This document shows positions 1 to 11,082 of a stretch of 64,000 bases of DNA, in pieces. Made by a program: the position numbers and the translations under genes. Every line of letters begins with the position of its first letter. Position 1 is the first letter of the stretch. Source of the DNA: Armigeres subalbatus (lineage: Eukaryota; Arthropoda; Insecta; Diptera; Culicidae); the NCBI RefSeq assembly GCF_024139115.2, contig NC_085140.1:297133293-297197292 (forward strand), written 5' to 3'. The notes below the pieces were generated by a model. That model was not told the DNA's origin. It saw only the letters and a program-made list of their open reading frames with translations, and made no database searches.

Positions 1-800
1 CAAAAAGTTATCAGTAAAAGAAGGACCGTCAATACCATGTCAAAGCACGTATTTTGTCAATTCTAAAACAGACCCCGAACAATGAAATGTTTCAACAGAA
101 TGGGCAAACTAATTTAATGATTGTTCAATCCGTTCAACGAAATTGTGATTTTCCAAAAACAAAGGTTTTCCACGATCATTGGAATATCTTTCAATTATTC
201 AAAACCCTGCAACTGTTTCACGCCGTGATAGCGTTCATCTATCACACCACATGGCAAATATATTGATTATCACACTACTGCAACCTTAAGTATTTTTCTT
301 AAGCAAAATTAGTGTATCTTGATATATTATGAATAAATTATTTATGGAATGTTCAAAATATATCACATCACATTCATGGAAGTGCTTCTAAATCGACATC
401 GATCAAGTGTTGTTCTAAAATATCTTTATAGCAGACTATGACACCGGGCTCCGAAAAGTGTTCTATCTGAAGCCCCGAGATTAGATTGTGAAGATTTTGT
501 GAATAAGTACCAATTTTATAATGACTCATAGATGTTAATGAGAAGAGTATATAGAACAAAGACGAGGTCCAATGTCTAGGAAATGCCGCTTGCACACAAA
601 CATCAACAACCATACGTGCAGCTCTCTGGCATGTTATTTGTTTCATATATGATTTCATTTTAGCTGTATAACGATGCCCACTTGAATAAAGGCAGCAATG
701 AGCAAAGTGATGACCACTTGATTAATTGATTGAGCCGGAACAATTGAAAATTGTTATTGCATCGTGTTTTGTGTATACAACTAACAAATTTTAATCCATT
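1..800. other. AT-rich non-coding sequence
   Basis: I see no convincing gene, RNA or mobile element here. The short open frames have no recognisable domain and no partner exon. The sequence is AT-rich intergenic or intronic DNA leading up to a SINE. Confidence 0.5.
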
Positions 801-807
801 AAGCTAT

Positions 808-1108
808 GCATTCCTTCTTCTTATTCTTCAATGGCTCTACATTCCAACTGGAACTTGGCCTGCTTTTCAACTTAGTATTCTATTAGCATTTCCTCAGTTA
901 TTAATTGAAAGCTTCTCTATGCCCGCCATTGCATGAGTATGTATCTTGTGTGGCAAGTACAATGGATACACTATGCCCAAGGAGTCGAGAATGTTTCCCA
1001 CCCGAAAACATCCTAGACCTGACCGAGAATCGAACTCGCCATCTCCGGATTGGCAATCCTACGCCTTTGCTCGCAAGGTTACTGGAGACCCGCGACCGAA
1101 CTATATAT
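808..1108 (-). mobile_element. tRNA-derived SINE (Feilai-like), minus strand
   Basis: Read on the minus strand, this begins near 1108 with a tRNA-like head. It has a T-arm-like CGAG/TTCGATT/CTCG (pol III box B) and an anticodon-arm-like GGATTGCCAATCC around GCC, which suggests a tRNA-Gly type. An unrelated body follows (GCAATGGCGGGCATAG, then AATTAATAACTGAGG), ending in an AAGAATAAGAAGAAG-type tail near 808. The body is shared with the split copy at 2983-5865, so this is an interspersed repeat. Several open frames run through it, but they are not genes. The family name is from memory. Confidence 0.75.
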
Positions 1109-1590
1109 GCATTTCACTCGAACTTAATCTTTGGGTGGGATGTGACTAAAGCTATGATAAGAAACATGTAAAATTTTAGTACCACAGGAGGAAACTTTAA
1201 ATTTGAATGTGGTCAAGAAAGTTATAATCTAAAAAGGCATATTACAAGAATTTGATTAAGGAAACCATTTCACCTCAACTTGAAAAAAGAATAAATCGAC
1301 AATTAATCGGTTAGATATTCTATCCAGTATTCTATATTCCTTCAATTTTTTTAATCACTGGCGAAGTTAAGCTGGGGTACGATGGGGCACGTGACCCATC
1401 ATATCGAATATTATCCCTGAAATTAAATTGAATACCCAAAAATTGTTCTAAAAAAACAGATTCTCCGCCAATTTTTATAATCACTGGAGTTTCTATAGGA
1501 ATATACAAAGGTCTCAACGCTGCCAAAAATAACTATATATAGTATATGTGGATGGATTTTTGCCAATTAAAATGTGTGGATTTTTGGTAG
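1109..1590. other. AT-rich spacer
   Basis: No gene or mobile element is recognised. It separates the SINE from the GGAATTCC-rich array. Confidence 0.4.
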
Positions 1591-1599
1591 TGAAGGATT

Positions 1600-2920
1600 C
1601 TTCCAGAGAAATGTCCCAAGGAATTCCTAATGGAATTTTCGAAAGAATTCCTAGATAAAATTCTGAAGTAATTCCTAAGAGAAATTTCGAAGGTATTTCA
1701 AGAATTTCTTCCTATAGAGTTTCGGAAGGGATTACTTAACCAATGAATGATTTTTTCTAAGAAACGCCTATAATTATTGCTAAGCTAAATCTGAATGTCT
1801 TTAAAAGGAATTCTCAAAGCAGTTTCTAAGCAATTCATAAAGTTATTCGCAAAAAATATTCTCATAAAGGAATTTCGGAAGGTTTTCCTGAAACAATTTT
1901 TGATAGGTATTCAAAACGAAGTTTTCGTAGGAATTTCAAATAAATTTTCAAAGAAACTTACAAAGAAATTCCTAAAGAATTTTCTGAAGGAATTTCCCAA
2001 AGAATTTCCTACGAAATTCAGAAAAAAAAATGTTTAGGAATTATCAAAGGAATCCCTAACAAAATTTGTTAAGAAATTTCTGGAGGAATTTTCGATGAAA
2101 TTGTTATAGAAATTACCGAACTCTCTAAAGGAATTCCTTAAAAAAATTCTGAAGGATTTTTCCTAAAGGAGTTTTTGAAGGAATTCCCAAAACAATTTCC
2201 GTAAGTACACCTGAGGGAATTTCCGGAAGATTTTCCATATGTATTTTCGAAGAAATTCCCAAATGAATTCATAAAAGAAATTGTTAAGAAATTACCGAAC
2301 GGGACTCCCAAATCAAATTCTGAAGAAGTTCTTAAATTTCCCTAATTTCAAATTTCTTTGGACATGCCTCCAAGAATTATTTCGGAATTCCCTATAGGAA
2401 TTTCTGCAAAAAATCCCCGGAAATTCTACGGAGATATAAACAGAAATTCCTCTGGCGATTCTTCAAGATATTTCTTCGAAAATTAAAAAAAATAATATTA
2501 TAAGAAAATCTCAAAAATGTATTCGGAAATTCCTTTAGGAAATCCTCCAGATTATTTTCAGAAATGCCTTTGGAAATCCCTTTAGGAATACCACTGGAAA
2601 TTGATTTAGGAACACCTTTGGAGATTTCTTCAGAAGAAATCCTCCTGGAATTTGTTTAAGAATGCCCTTAGAAATTCTTTCAGGAATTTCTTTGAAAATT
2701 GATTTGGGAATTTCTTCAAAATGTATCTCAGGTATTCTTCAAGTATTTTCTCAAAAAGTTAATAAGGAACTTCTTCAGAACTATACCGAAGTTTTTTTTT
2801 TGAAAATTCTTTTAGGAATTCCTTTGTCTATGAATTCTGTTTAGCAACTTTCCTGATTTTCCTTTAGACCTTCGCAGACTGTTTTTGAAATTTCTTCGAA
2901 AACTCCTTTGAGCAATCTTT
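1600..2920. repeat. Degenerate GGAATTCC-rich array, fold-back type
   Basis: The sequence is built from diverged units of roughly 12 bp related to GAAGGAATTCCTAAA. From about 1600 to 2330 the plus strand carries the CTGAAGGAATT sense. From about 2340 to 2920 it carries the complement (AATTCCTTCAG), so the two halves are imperfect inverted repeats. Open frames rich in KEF or KNF (for example 1795-2037) are by-products of the periodicity. Similar blocks lie at 6640-8265, 35940-36660, 62205-62700 and 63715-64000. Confidence 0.75.
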
Positions 2921-2982
2921 TCTAAGATCATTTAGAATCTTTTTTATGAATCCTTTTTTTATTTGTTACTGTTGTATATCCA

Positions 2983-3080
2983 AAGCCAACTGGGTCTCCA
3001 GTCAACCTTGCGATCAAAGGCGTAGGATTGCCAATCCGGAGATGGCAAGTACGATTCTCGGTCCGGTTAAGGATACATAC
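2983..3080 (+). mobile_element. SINE head, split copy (5' part)
   Basis: This matches the head of the SINE at 808-1108: GGTCTCCAGTCAACCTTGCG, then a TACGATTCTCGG box-B region, then GATACATAC. The body resumes at 5762 after a 2.68-kb insertion. The eight bases ATACATAC end this part and start the other, marking the insertion's target-site duplication. Confidence 0.75.
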
Positions 3081-3544
3081 TAGGGTGCCAATGAAATTTG
3101 ACTTTTCGTATTTCAAAAACAAGTAGTGCTCAAAAGTTTCATCTCCTCGAAAAAAGTCCCTATGCAAAATTTCAGCTCAATCGGACTTCGTTAGGTGTTT
3201 GACCAAAGCGTTTAAAGTTTGACCATTTTGAAACACGTAAATTTTCCATGAAGAGACTGAAGGGAGTACAGGAAATATTCGAAATCAATTTTTTTTATGC
3301 CAGATATCTTAGAAATGCAAGAAACGTCGAGATCTGGTGTTATCTCGAGAAAAAAAGTTGAAAAAAATTGGCTTTTTTGGACTTGGGACTTCTTGGAACT
3401 TAAAGCTATGTCCATTTAGAATCCGGAATAATAAAATCATCTGTATTTCGGTAACGGATTAACGTACAAATAAGGTTAATACATCAAATCAAGGGTAATG
3501 ATACAAATCATTTCTTCTTGTTTCTAGTGAAAATTTGTACCTTC

Positions 3545-4165
3545 TTCTTTATTCCGCTTATCAAAAGTTGCACATTTCCGGAGTCAACTTGGAGTCCTTG
3601 GCACATTGTTTCCACATTCTGGTCTTCTGAGTAACGTCCCGGGCTGTTTTTCCACTTTTCTTAAGCTTTCGCTTCATTACTGCCCAAAATGCCTCGATGG
3701 GCCGGAGCTGTGGGCAGTTGCGTGGATTTATGTTTTTATCGATAAAATCTTCGTTATTATCACGGTACCACTGGATGACTTCTCGGCTGTAGTGGCAACT
3801 CTGGCCAAAACTTCACGGGACCTTTATGGGCTTTATGGAAGGTAGACCACGGTTTATGAGACATTCCTCCTTGTACAGCTTCGAGTCTATCGTCTTATTC
3901 GTCATAAACACTTAGGTCTTTGCTCCACAGCTGCATATGCCTTACCAAAATCATTTGCTTTTTGTTGCAAGTTTGTCCAAAAAGCAAACTTAAACTTCGC
4001 AGGAACTACTCCTCGTGCCGTCGCCATGTAGAATTTTTGGCTAAGCTGTCCGAAATTCATTTTGACGTAAGTTCCATCGTCGATGAGCAGGATTATCAAC
4101 GTTGGTGTGCAGATTTTTTTCTCTCCTTTCAGCTTCCATCTGGAATAATTTTTGACTCGCGGCAC
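3545..4165 (-). pseudogene. Mariner (ITmD37E) transposase, broken C-terminal half
   Basis: The minus-strand frame at 4165-3902 gives a 87-residue piece with IDDGTYVKMNFGQL, which contains the first catalytic aspartate. Downstream, in shifted frames, come KTIDSKLYKEECL, CHYSREVIQWYRDNN and NCPQLRPIEAFWAVMKRKLK, the last holding the catalytic glutamate. The spacing expected between the second Asp and this Glu in this family is 37 residues. Here the segment that should carry the second Asp (before CHYS) is shortened and frameshifted, so the residue appears lost. DNA-binding helices are missing. The copy cannot make active transposase. Confidence 0.85.
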
Positions 4166-4187
4166 GATTCATATATTTAGTTAACAT

Positions 4188-4800
4188 CTAAACAGATCCA
4201 TCCACCGTTGCTTTGATCAGTCTGGTAAGCTTCCCAGGGAAGCTGTTCTCGTCCATAATTTTCCATAGCTCTACGCGGTCTATACTATCGTATGCCGCCT
4301 TGAAATCAACGAACAGATGGTGCGTTGGGACCTGATATTCACGGCATTTCTGAAGGATTTGCCGTACAGTAAAGATCTGGTCCGTTGTCGAGCGGCCGTC
4401 AACGAAGCCGGCTTGATAACTTCCCACGAACTCGTTCACTAATGGTGACAGACGACGGAAGATGATCTGGGATATCACTTTGTAGGCGGCATTAAGGATG
4501 GTGATCGCTCGAAAGTTCTCACACTCCAGTTTGTCGCCTTTCTTGTAGATGGGGCATATAACCCCTTCCTTCCACTCCTCCGGTAGCTGTTCGGTATCCC
4601 AGATTCTGACTATCAGTTTGTGCAGGCAAGTGACCAGCCTTTCCGGGCCCATCTTGATGAGCTCAGCTCCGATACCATCTTTACCAGCTGCTTTATTGGT
4701 CTTTAGCTGTTGAATGGCATCCTTAACTTCCCTCAAGGTGGGAGCTGGTTGGCTTCCATCGTCCGCTGAACTGACTCATCGTTAAATTTATACCACAGCA
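4188..4800 (-). pseudogene. LINE reverse transcriptase fragment inside mariner
   Basis: An open minus-strand frame of 182 residues covers the N-terminal RT blocks: NKAAGKDGIGAELIK, then LPEEWKEGVICPIYKKGD, FRAITILNAAYKVISQII, GSYQAGFVDGRSTTDQIF and HLFVDFKAAYDSIDR (block A aspartates). The FADD block and thumb are absent. It is related to the LINE copies at 17.7, 34.0 and 43.7 kb but clearly a different subfamily. Both ends stop abruptly within the mariner. The start near 4800 is approximate because the frame breaks at about 4745. Confidence 0.85.
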
Positions 4801-5122
4801 AGTGGGCGCCTATAGGCAAACCGCTGTAAAAGAATTCTTGCAGCAGTCACTTTCCGTGCCGCTGCAATACAATAAATGATTCCGGATTCTAAATGGACAT
4901 AGCTTTAGAAACATTTTCCAAATTTAAAAAAAAATCTTTGATGCCAAATGTCTCAAAAATGCATGAAACGTCGAGATCTGACTCGAAAAAAAGGTTTGAA
5001 AAAAAATGACTTTTGAGGCTTGAAAAATGTTTGGAACTTGAAATAAATTACGAAATAGAAAAAAAAATTTGACGCCAAATGTCTCAAAAATGCATGAAAC
5101 GTCGAGATCTGGTGTCACCTCG

Positions 5123-5553
5123 AAAACCCTGATTGATCCACCTAGCGGTATTTGTGCCTTTCTCGTACATTAGATATACAAAAAAAATGAGTGAAAATTT
5201 ATTAGCGTGTTTTTTTTTTTGTATATAAATCGTATTTTGGCCATAACTTTTGATCCCATAGTCCGATCTGGCCAATTTTCAATAGAAAACAATGGGACAG
5301 GATTCCCCGTCGAATGCAACTTATTGCAAACAAATCGGATCAAGATAAGTGCCTAAAAGATGAGTGAGTTTTATTTTGCGCACATACATACACACACGCA
5401 CACACATACACACAGACAGACATCATCTCAATTCGTCGAGCTGAGTCGATTGGTATATAACACTATAGGTCTCCGGACCTTCTATCACAAAATCGTCTTG
5501 GAAGTGAATATATAGCCTTTTCGTTACACCTTGGTGTACGAGAAAGTCAAAAA
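5123..5553. mobile_element. Interspersed repeat, CCTAGCGGT/ACGAGAAAG family, copy 1
   Basis: It starts AAAACCCTGATTGATCCACC, then CCTAGCGGT and GCCTTTCTCGT. It ends ACGAGAAAGTCAAA, which mirrors GCCTTTCTCGT as a short terminal inverted repeat. Internally it has a CA-rich microsatellite (5384-5425) and GAGTCGATTGGTATATAACA. A longer-range match is the copy at 6171-6599. The copy is inserted in the hAT-like element 3081-5761. No protein is encoded. It is MITE-like but unclassified. Confidence 0.7.
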
Positions 5554-5761
5554 ATGAAAAAAGTTGACTTTTTGGGACTTTAAATAAATTTTTTTGAGTT
5601 TTTTTTATGCCAAATGTTTTAGAAATGCATAAAACGTCGAGATCTGGTGTTGGCTCGACATTTCATGCATTTGTAAGACATTTGGTATAAAAAAATCGAT
5701 TTCGAACATTTTTCTAACTCCCAAAAATTATCTACGTCCCAAACATTCCATTGGCACCCTA

Positions 5762-5870
5762 ATACATACTTATGCAATGGCGGGCAAAGAAAAGCTTTTC
5801 AATTAAGAACTGAGGTTGAAAAGTGGGCTAAGCTCTAGTTGGAATGTAAATCCATAGACATAGTGTGTGA
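5762..5870 (+). mobile_element. SINE body, split copy (3' part)
   Basis: This continues the SINE interrupted at 3080. After ATACATAC it reads TTATGCAATGGCGGGCAAAG, then AATTAAGAACTGAGG and AGTTGGAATGTAAATCC, matching the body of the copy at 808-1108. The GAA-type tail is not preserved. Confidence 0.7.
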
Positions 5871-6170
5871 AGTTCTCGATAATAAACAATGTGGGCTCAC
5901 ATGACTGTAAAACACATGTGACGATTTGGCAAATCAAGCATCCGAAAGATATTCAATTTAAAAAAGAGTGCCAGCCTCGGTGGTGGTTGGTACTCGGATT
6001 CTAATGGCTTTTCCAAAATCGCGACCTACAACTAGTCTCTATCTAGAGAGTGGGAGGTTGAGGGTACTAGTCCTTCCAAGACACGAGGATTCTTTTTCGC
6101 TAACTAAGCATCAATTTGTCCATTTCGGAAATATGTGCTGTGTATATGCGCAGCCAAGTTATTTAAAAAA

Positions 6171-6599
6171 AAAACCCTGATTAATCCACCTAGCGGTGTT
6201 GGTGCCTTTCTCGTGCAAAAAAATACTAAAAATATGAGTGAGTGCTTTTTAGCGTGTTTTCCGTATTGAAAATAGTATTTTGACCATAACTTCTGATCCC
6301 ATTGTCCAATCTGGCCAATTTTCAATAGAAAACAATGGGACAGGATTCTCAGTCGAATGGAACTTGTTGCGACTAATTCGGCCAATGCTAAGTTCCAAAA
6401 AGTGTGTCTACAAAATTTTGTACACATACACACATACACACACACAGACATACATACACACAAACAGACATCACCTCAATTCGTCGAACTGAGTCGATTG
6501 GTATATAACACTATGGGTCTCCGAGCCTTCTATCAAAAGTTTTGTTTTAGAGTGATAATATAGCCTTTACGTATACTTAGTATACGAGAAAGGCAAAAA
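6171..6599. mobile_element. Interspersed repeat, CCTAGCGGT/ACGAGAAAG family, copy 2
   Basis: This is a complete copy of the repeat at 5123-5553: AAAACCCTGATTAATCCACC at the left, GTATACGAGAAAGGCAAAA at the right. It carries an internal CA-rich tract (6420-6470) and the same GAGTCGATTGGTATATAACA. The two copies have diverged by substitutions and small indels. Confidence 0.7.
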
Positions 6600-6639
6600 T
6601 ATCCAACTGACAGTGCATGAATTTATCCTAAAGTGCGTT

Positions 6640-6926
6640 CGGACATTTTTCCCCCAGGAATTAATTTGGTTAGTCATCCAGAATTTTTATTAAGGCATAC
6701 CTTGAAAAAATCAGGAATGCCATCGTAAATTTCTCTGTGTAATCAATCGGAAAGACCTCCAGTGCTTCATTAAAAATATCCTCGAAGAATTTTTGCAAAA
6801 ATCCACTGTAAATGAATCTAGAAAAAACAAAATTTAAAATTCCTAAAGAAATCCTTTTGAGTTCTTTTAGAAAATCATCCTTTCATAAATTCCTCCAGAT
6901 ATTCCATTTCTCGGCTCCCGTAATTT
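6640..6926. repeat. GGAATTCC-type degenerate repeat, left part
   Basis: TTCCTC and AATTCCT motifs continue into the block after 7253. The MITE at 6927-7253 interrupts the repeat. Confidence 0.5.
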
Positions 6927-7253
6927 ACGCTAAAAATGAACTGCTCAAAATTGACTCGAATCCGACTCATTTTCATTAAAAACGGTACAACTCAAAATTT
7001 GAGTAAAAGATACTACTTCAATAAAATGATGATTTCGTGGAAGTTAAGTATGGCCTTTCATTATTGTTTGATACGACAGATGGGAAACAAGATTATCCAT
7101 CTATCTGAGTGCATTTTATCACAAACAGATTCCTATTTTAAGTGCAATCGTCATTTTATTGAAGTAGTATCTTTTACTCAGATTTTGAGTTGTCCCGTTT
7201 TAAATGAATATGAGTCGGATTCGACTCAATTTTGAGTAGTTTATTTTTAGCGT
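6927..7253. mobile_element. Palindromic MITE
   Basis: The ends ACGCTAAAAAT (left) and ATTTTTAGCGT (right) are inverted copies. Pairing continues inward for most of about 95 bp (CTCAAAATTGACTCGAATCC, then GTAAAAGATACTACTTCAAT) with scattered mismatches. The 327-bp unit is non-coding and sits inside the GGAATTCC-rich sequence. No clear target-site duplication can be read in the degenerate flanks. Confidence 0.75.
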
Positions 7254-8265
7254 GTTGCTCCGGAATTTCCTTCAGGAATCTCCACAAGAATTCCTAAAGC
7301 AGTTTTCGAAGGAACTCCTGAAGGAATTTCAGACATTTTTTAACTGCTCTGAGCATTACTCCAAGAGTTCCTTCTGAATTTCATCCAGGGATTCTTTTGA
7401 AAATTCTCAGGAAATTACTTTGGATCCAGAAACTCTTTCGAAAATGCATCAAGATATTCCTTCGAAATTTCAAAGAAGTAATTCCAAGAATTTTGTCAGA
7501 ATTTCCCTAATGAATTCCTTCAAAAATTCCTTCGAAATTAATTCAAGAGAACCTACTGAAATTCCTTCGGATTTTTTTCCAAGAATCATTCGGAAGTTAT
7601 TTTATGAGTTCTTTTGGATTTTTTTTTAAATTTATGTTAGAAAATTTCCAGCAAATTCTTTTATTATTTCCTATTTCATTCTATTTTCGGAAAAAAATCT
7701 TTTAACTAAAATTTCGGAATTGTTGGAGGAGTTGTCCGAAGAATTTCTGAAGGATTGCCTAAAACATATTTCGACATCATTCCTACATCAATTTATGTAG
7801 GTATTCCTGAAGGAATTTCCGAATGATTTTCCTTAGGTATTTCTGAAGAATTTTTCAAAAGAATTTAAAGAAATTCCTGAAGGAATTTCCAAACAAGTTT
7901 CTTAAAGAAATTCTGAAGAAGTTACAGAAGAAATCGTTAAGGAGTTTCCGAAGAAATTTTCAAAATGTTCTTAGGATTACTTTGTATTATTTTCGAAGCA
8001 ATGTCTTGAGGAACTTCAAAAAAAATTATGGATTTCGCAGAATTTTCTGAAGAAATTCTTGGAATAAATTCCGAAAGAATTCTTGGAGGAATGTCCAAAG
8101 AAATAATTGGAGCAATTTGAGAATGTCGATAATTCATTCAGAATTTGGGAATTCGTTAGGATATTTCTTAGAAAGTTCCTGAAATTTTGTTCTAGAATAT
8201 TGAAAAAAATCTTGGAGGACATTCCGGAGAAATTACTGGAGGAAATTGAATTTCGAATTTCGAAA
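7254..8265. repeat. Degenerate GGAATTCC-rich array, fold-back type
   Basis: From 7254 to about 7650 the sense is mainly TTC/CCTTCAGGAATT. From about 7720 it is GAAGGAATTTC (for example TTTCTGAAGGATTGCC), so the block again reverses polarity near its middle. Open frames here are compositional artefacts. Confidence 0.65.
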
Positions 8266-9260
8266 AATGCTACTGCCCCGCCATTACCAGAGCTCTGGCG
8301 CCGCCAGTCATCAATGCTGAAACCTATGCTCCCAAACTCCTATCCATTTGTTAATCTGCTGATAATCGGCTTTTATTTTGGAGTATACTGAACCACTACT
8401 TTGCCAAACTTTTTCAGACTCGAAAAAGCAAAACAAAGTGTTTAGGTTTTTTTGGTTTTCCCCTCAAAAATATGCTCCCGTTCTCTCCAGACTTTAGCAT
8501 TTGAAAGTCTCTTCAGACACACTTTTACCTCTTGAGAAATGGTGAGGTCCACTGATTTAGCAGACCAAATTAGTCTATTGGCTTAGTTACATACAACAAC
8601 AAAAAAATATGCCAAGTGCAGCACGCGTGTGTTTGCATCCAGCTCAAGTGGGTGCTCGACATTGGCTCAACAAACAGCTGCATGGAATCAGCTCCAATCG
8701 TCTAACCGACAGCTTTACCTTACTCATTCGCGTTACTCCAATGTATAAGGAGAGGAAAAAGTGATCGCATTTTTTGGGTTAGGTTCAATGTTTTACAACA
8801 CCCCATTGAATGTCGATGATTGGCTTCACGCACTTTTTTACTCTTGCTTAAGCTTTGCGGAAGAGTTAAATAATTGACCGTGATGTTAATAAAAAAAATT
8901 ACAAAAAGCAATGAGCGTAATATGGAAAATAGAGCGTCTTGTTCTGCTTTAACAGGAAACATTTTTTTAGTAGCAAAACGAATCTTTCGAGAGATAAAAC
9001 GCAAAATTCGGTTCATTTACACGAAGGCCAAGCTAACCAAGACTAGTGAGAACGTTAAACGTGACTAAAATAATGAAGATGTCCACTAAAATCATAAGAA
9101 AAACTAAAACACTTAAGATGAATTCAACAAATCTCCTCGCTGAACATTTTCGTACGGTTCATTGTTACTTCTCAAAGTCATGTTCTTGCACACCCGTCTG
9201 CTGCCTTTTCGGTGAAACCTCCTCTGGAATCCAACGGTAAAGCGATTTAGAATCCGGTGT
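8266..9260. other. AT-rich unassigned sequence
   Basis: No gene is recognised. Open frames are short and lysine-rich on both strands, as expected for AT-rich DNA. Confidence 0.4.
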
Positions 9261-9269
9261 AGACCTTCA

Positions 9270-9640
9270 AATAGGCAGCCTATGCGCAGAATCGATCAAA
9301 CACAAACGATCGAACGCACGGTGTGCTACGTACGGCGTGGCCGGTTGGGCTGGCTTGTCGCCGTCTTCGACGACGGCGTTGTCAAAAAAGGTAATGATTC
9401 GATACACAAAACCGAAAGCCTTCACTTTCAATCGTTAATTGGATCAGAATTCCGATCGGTTCGATCGCCGCTCAGTAGGTAACTACCTCGGTATGTACCT
9501 TGATCGGGGCAGTTGCTGTAGAGGAAGCTTTTTTTAGCCGGCCGTCGCTCGATGCGTTCGGATCAGATCAGGCGAGGCGTAAAATGTTCATCAGTTCAGT
9601 TGTCGTCTGACCCTGCAGATATAATTTAGCTCGTACGGTG
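9270..9640. promoter_or_regulatory. Possible host promoter or 5' non-coding exon
   Basis: A locally GC-richer island in AT-rich DNA has many CGATC/GATCG motifs and an arthropod initiator-like TCAGTT near 9592. There is also a splice-donor-like GTAACT at 9479. It does not resemble the surrounding mobile elements. No coding exon joins it in view. Without transcript data it is only a candidate control region. Confidence 0.2.
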
Positions 9641-10192
9641 AATGTTCGATTGTTTGATTGATTGGAAACGTAAACTATCGATACAACATTCATAATAGTA
9701 GACATATAACTTTACTTTTGGAAATATGCTGAGGTATTCAAATGTTATTTTACAAACCAGCGACTTCAGATATTACTTAGAAGACATACACTTCCTTAAC
9801 AATTATTTAGCACGTTTCAGTCCGGGCTACGATTTCAAATTATAAAATTCACTGTCCCCTTACTTACTTAAATTGAAAGAAAGATGCCGATCATACACTT
9901 TGAAATTGAAACATGCACTATGATGTATGTGGGTTTATTACTGGCCATTGGAGATATATCAGCTTCCACACTGATATTCTTCCCTTCCCCTTCATATGTG
10001 AGTTTGGCAGAAGGAAGGTCGTGCGATTTATACCATCACAAATATTGCCCTCCGCTCGCTTTCACATCGACTTCTATAATACATTCTTCATGCCTGTCGT
10101 ATCCTAATGGAACTATTAAATCTATACTTTTGCCTCTGATTCTATCCTGAACAAGTACGTCTAAGTTTGGAAGATGATATTAGCATACCCAT
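9641..10192. other. Unassigned spacer
   Basis: Nothing is recognised. Two overlapping open frames at 9884-10150 lack known domains. Confidence 0.4.
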
Positions 10193-10959
10193 TAGGGTGG
10201 TTCAAAAAATCGATTTTGCTCCACAGTGCTCATCTGATTCTTTACCATTTTCTGAGTGTCATCTGGAAATTTGAGCTCATTTGGATTAAAGCTGATTTAT
10301 TACAAGCCGTTTCAAGTTTTCATGCAAATTAGTATGGGGAAATTTATTTTTTCATTATACTGTTAATGAAGTTTCCCCATTAAGCGCAGGTTAAAACAAA
10401 ACCTACATAGCTGAAAGGAATACTCAACAGCTTTCACCCAACGAAAACCGCATGTTGATTAATCGCCCCAATGTTTAGTAATCGGTTTTGAGACAGGTTG
10501 CGAATCTTTAGTCATGATTGTTTAACTTCTTTGAGGGCATCACTGAAATGTGCAGTGCAACATAGTAGCCTGAATTTGTGTATGCTATCTTTCGCGCCAC
10601 GAGCAGCAATGTTGCCTGTTGATGAGTTATGCAATTAGCTCCAGAAAACCACGGTATAGATTAAATTCGATTACTAATTATTGGAACGATTAATTGAGAT
10701 GCGGTTTTCACTGAGTGAAAGCTGTTGAGTATTCCTTTTAGCTATGTAGGTTTTCTTTTAACATGCGCCTGATGGGGAAGCGTCGTTAACAGTATAATGA
10801 AAAAATAAATTTCCCCATACTTATTTGCATGCAAACTTGAAACGGCTTGTGCTAAATCAGTTTCAATCCAAATGAGCTCAAATTTTCAGAGGACACTCAG
10901 AACATGGTAAAGAATCAGATGAGCACTGTGGAGCAAAATCAATTTTTTGAACCACCCTA
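10193..10959. mobile_element. hAT-like fold-back element, copy 1
   Basis: The termini TAGGGTGGTTCAAAAAAT and its inverse start long arms of about 350 bp that pair across a centre near 10575. Flanking bases ATACCCAT (10185-10192) and ATATCCAT (10960-10967) look like an 8-bp target-site duplication with one change. There is no coding potential. A second copy of nearly identical length is at 52923-53686. TIRs beginning TAGGG with 8-bp duplications suggest hAT-driven mobility. Confidence 0.8.
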
Positions 10960-11082
10960 ATATCCATATAATTGTAAATCGTATAACTTCACATAGAAGA
11001 AGTACACTCATATCAATAATAGTATCTCCTAAAAATCTTTAAATTCTTAATAATGATTTTTCTGTGAAAGTTAAAATTCAAT

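Larger units (their letters stand above)
3403..4903 (-). mobile_element. ITmD37E-type Tc1/mariner remnant with 29-bp TIRs
   Basis: The left terminus, 3401-3429 including its TA, is AAGCTATGTCCATTTAGAAT and onward. Its exact inverted copy ends at 4905, so the element is bounded by TA dinucleotides as expected for Tc1/mariner insertion. Inside, on the minus strand, is the C-terminal half of a mariner transposase. A LINE reverse-transcriptase fragment occupies the place of the N-terminal half. It lies wholly within the hAT-like element 3081-5761. Confidence 0.85.
3081..5761. mobile_element. hAT-like non-autonomous element with nested insertions
   Basis: Termini are TAGGGTGCCAATG at 3081 and CATTGGCACCCTA ending at 5761, an exact inverted repeat. 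It is flanked by the 8-bp duplication ATACATAC (3073-3080 and 5762-5769). TIRs starting TAGGG and an 8-bp duplication fit the hAT superfamily. The interior repeats a motif around GAAACGTCGAGATCTGGTG (near 3325, 4970, 5097 and 5632). It has been invaded by a mariner at 3403-4903 and by an ACGAGAAAG-ended repeat at 5123-5553. No hAT transposase is visible. Confidence 0.8.

Noticed and set aside
1795..2037. Lysine- and phenylalanine-rich 80-residue protein
   Set aside because: The sequence simply translates the GGAATTTC periodicity, and similar frames appear in every such array.
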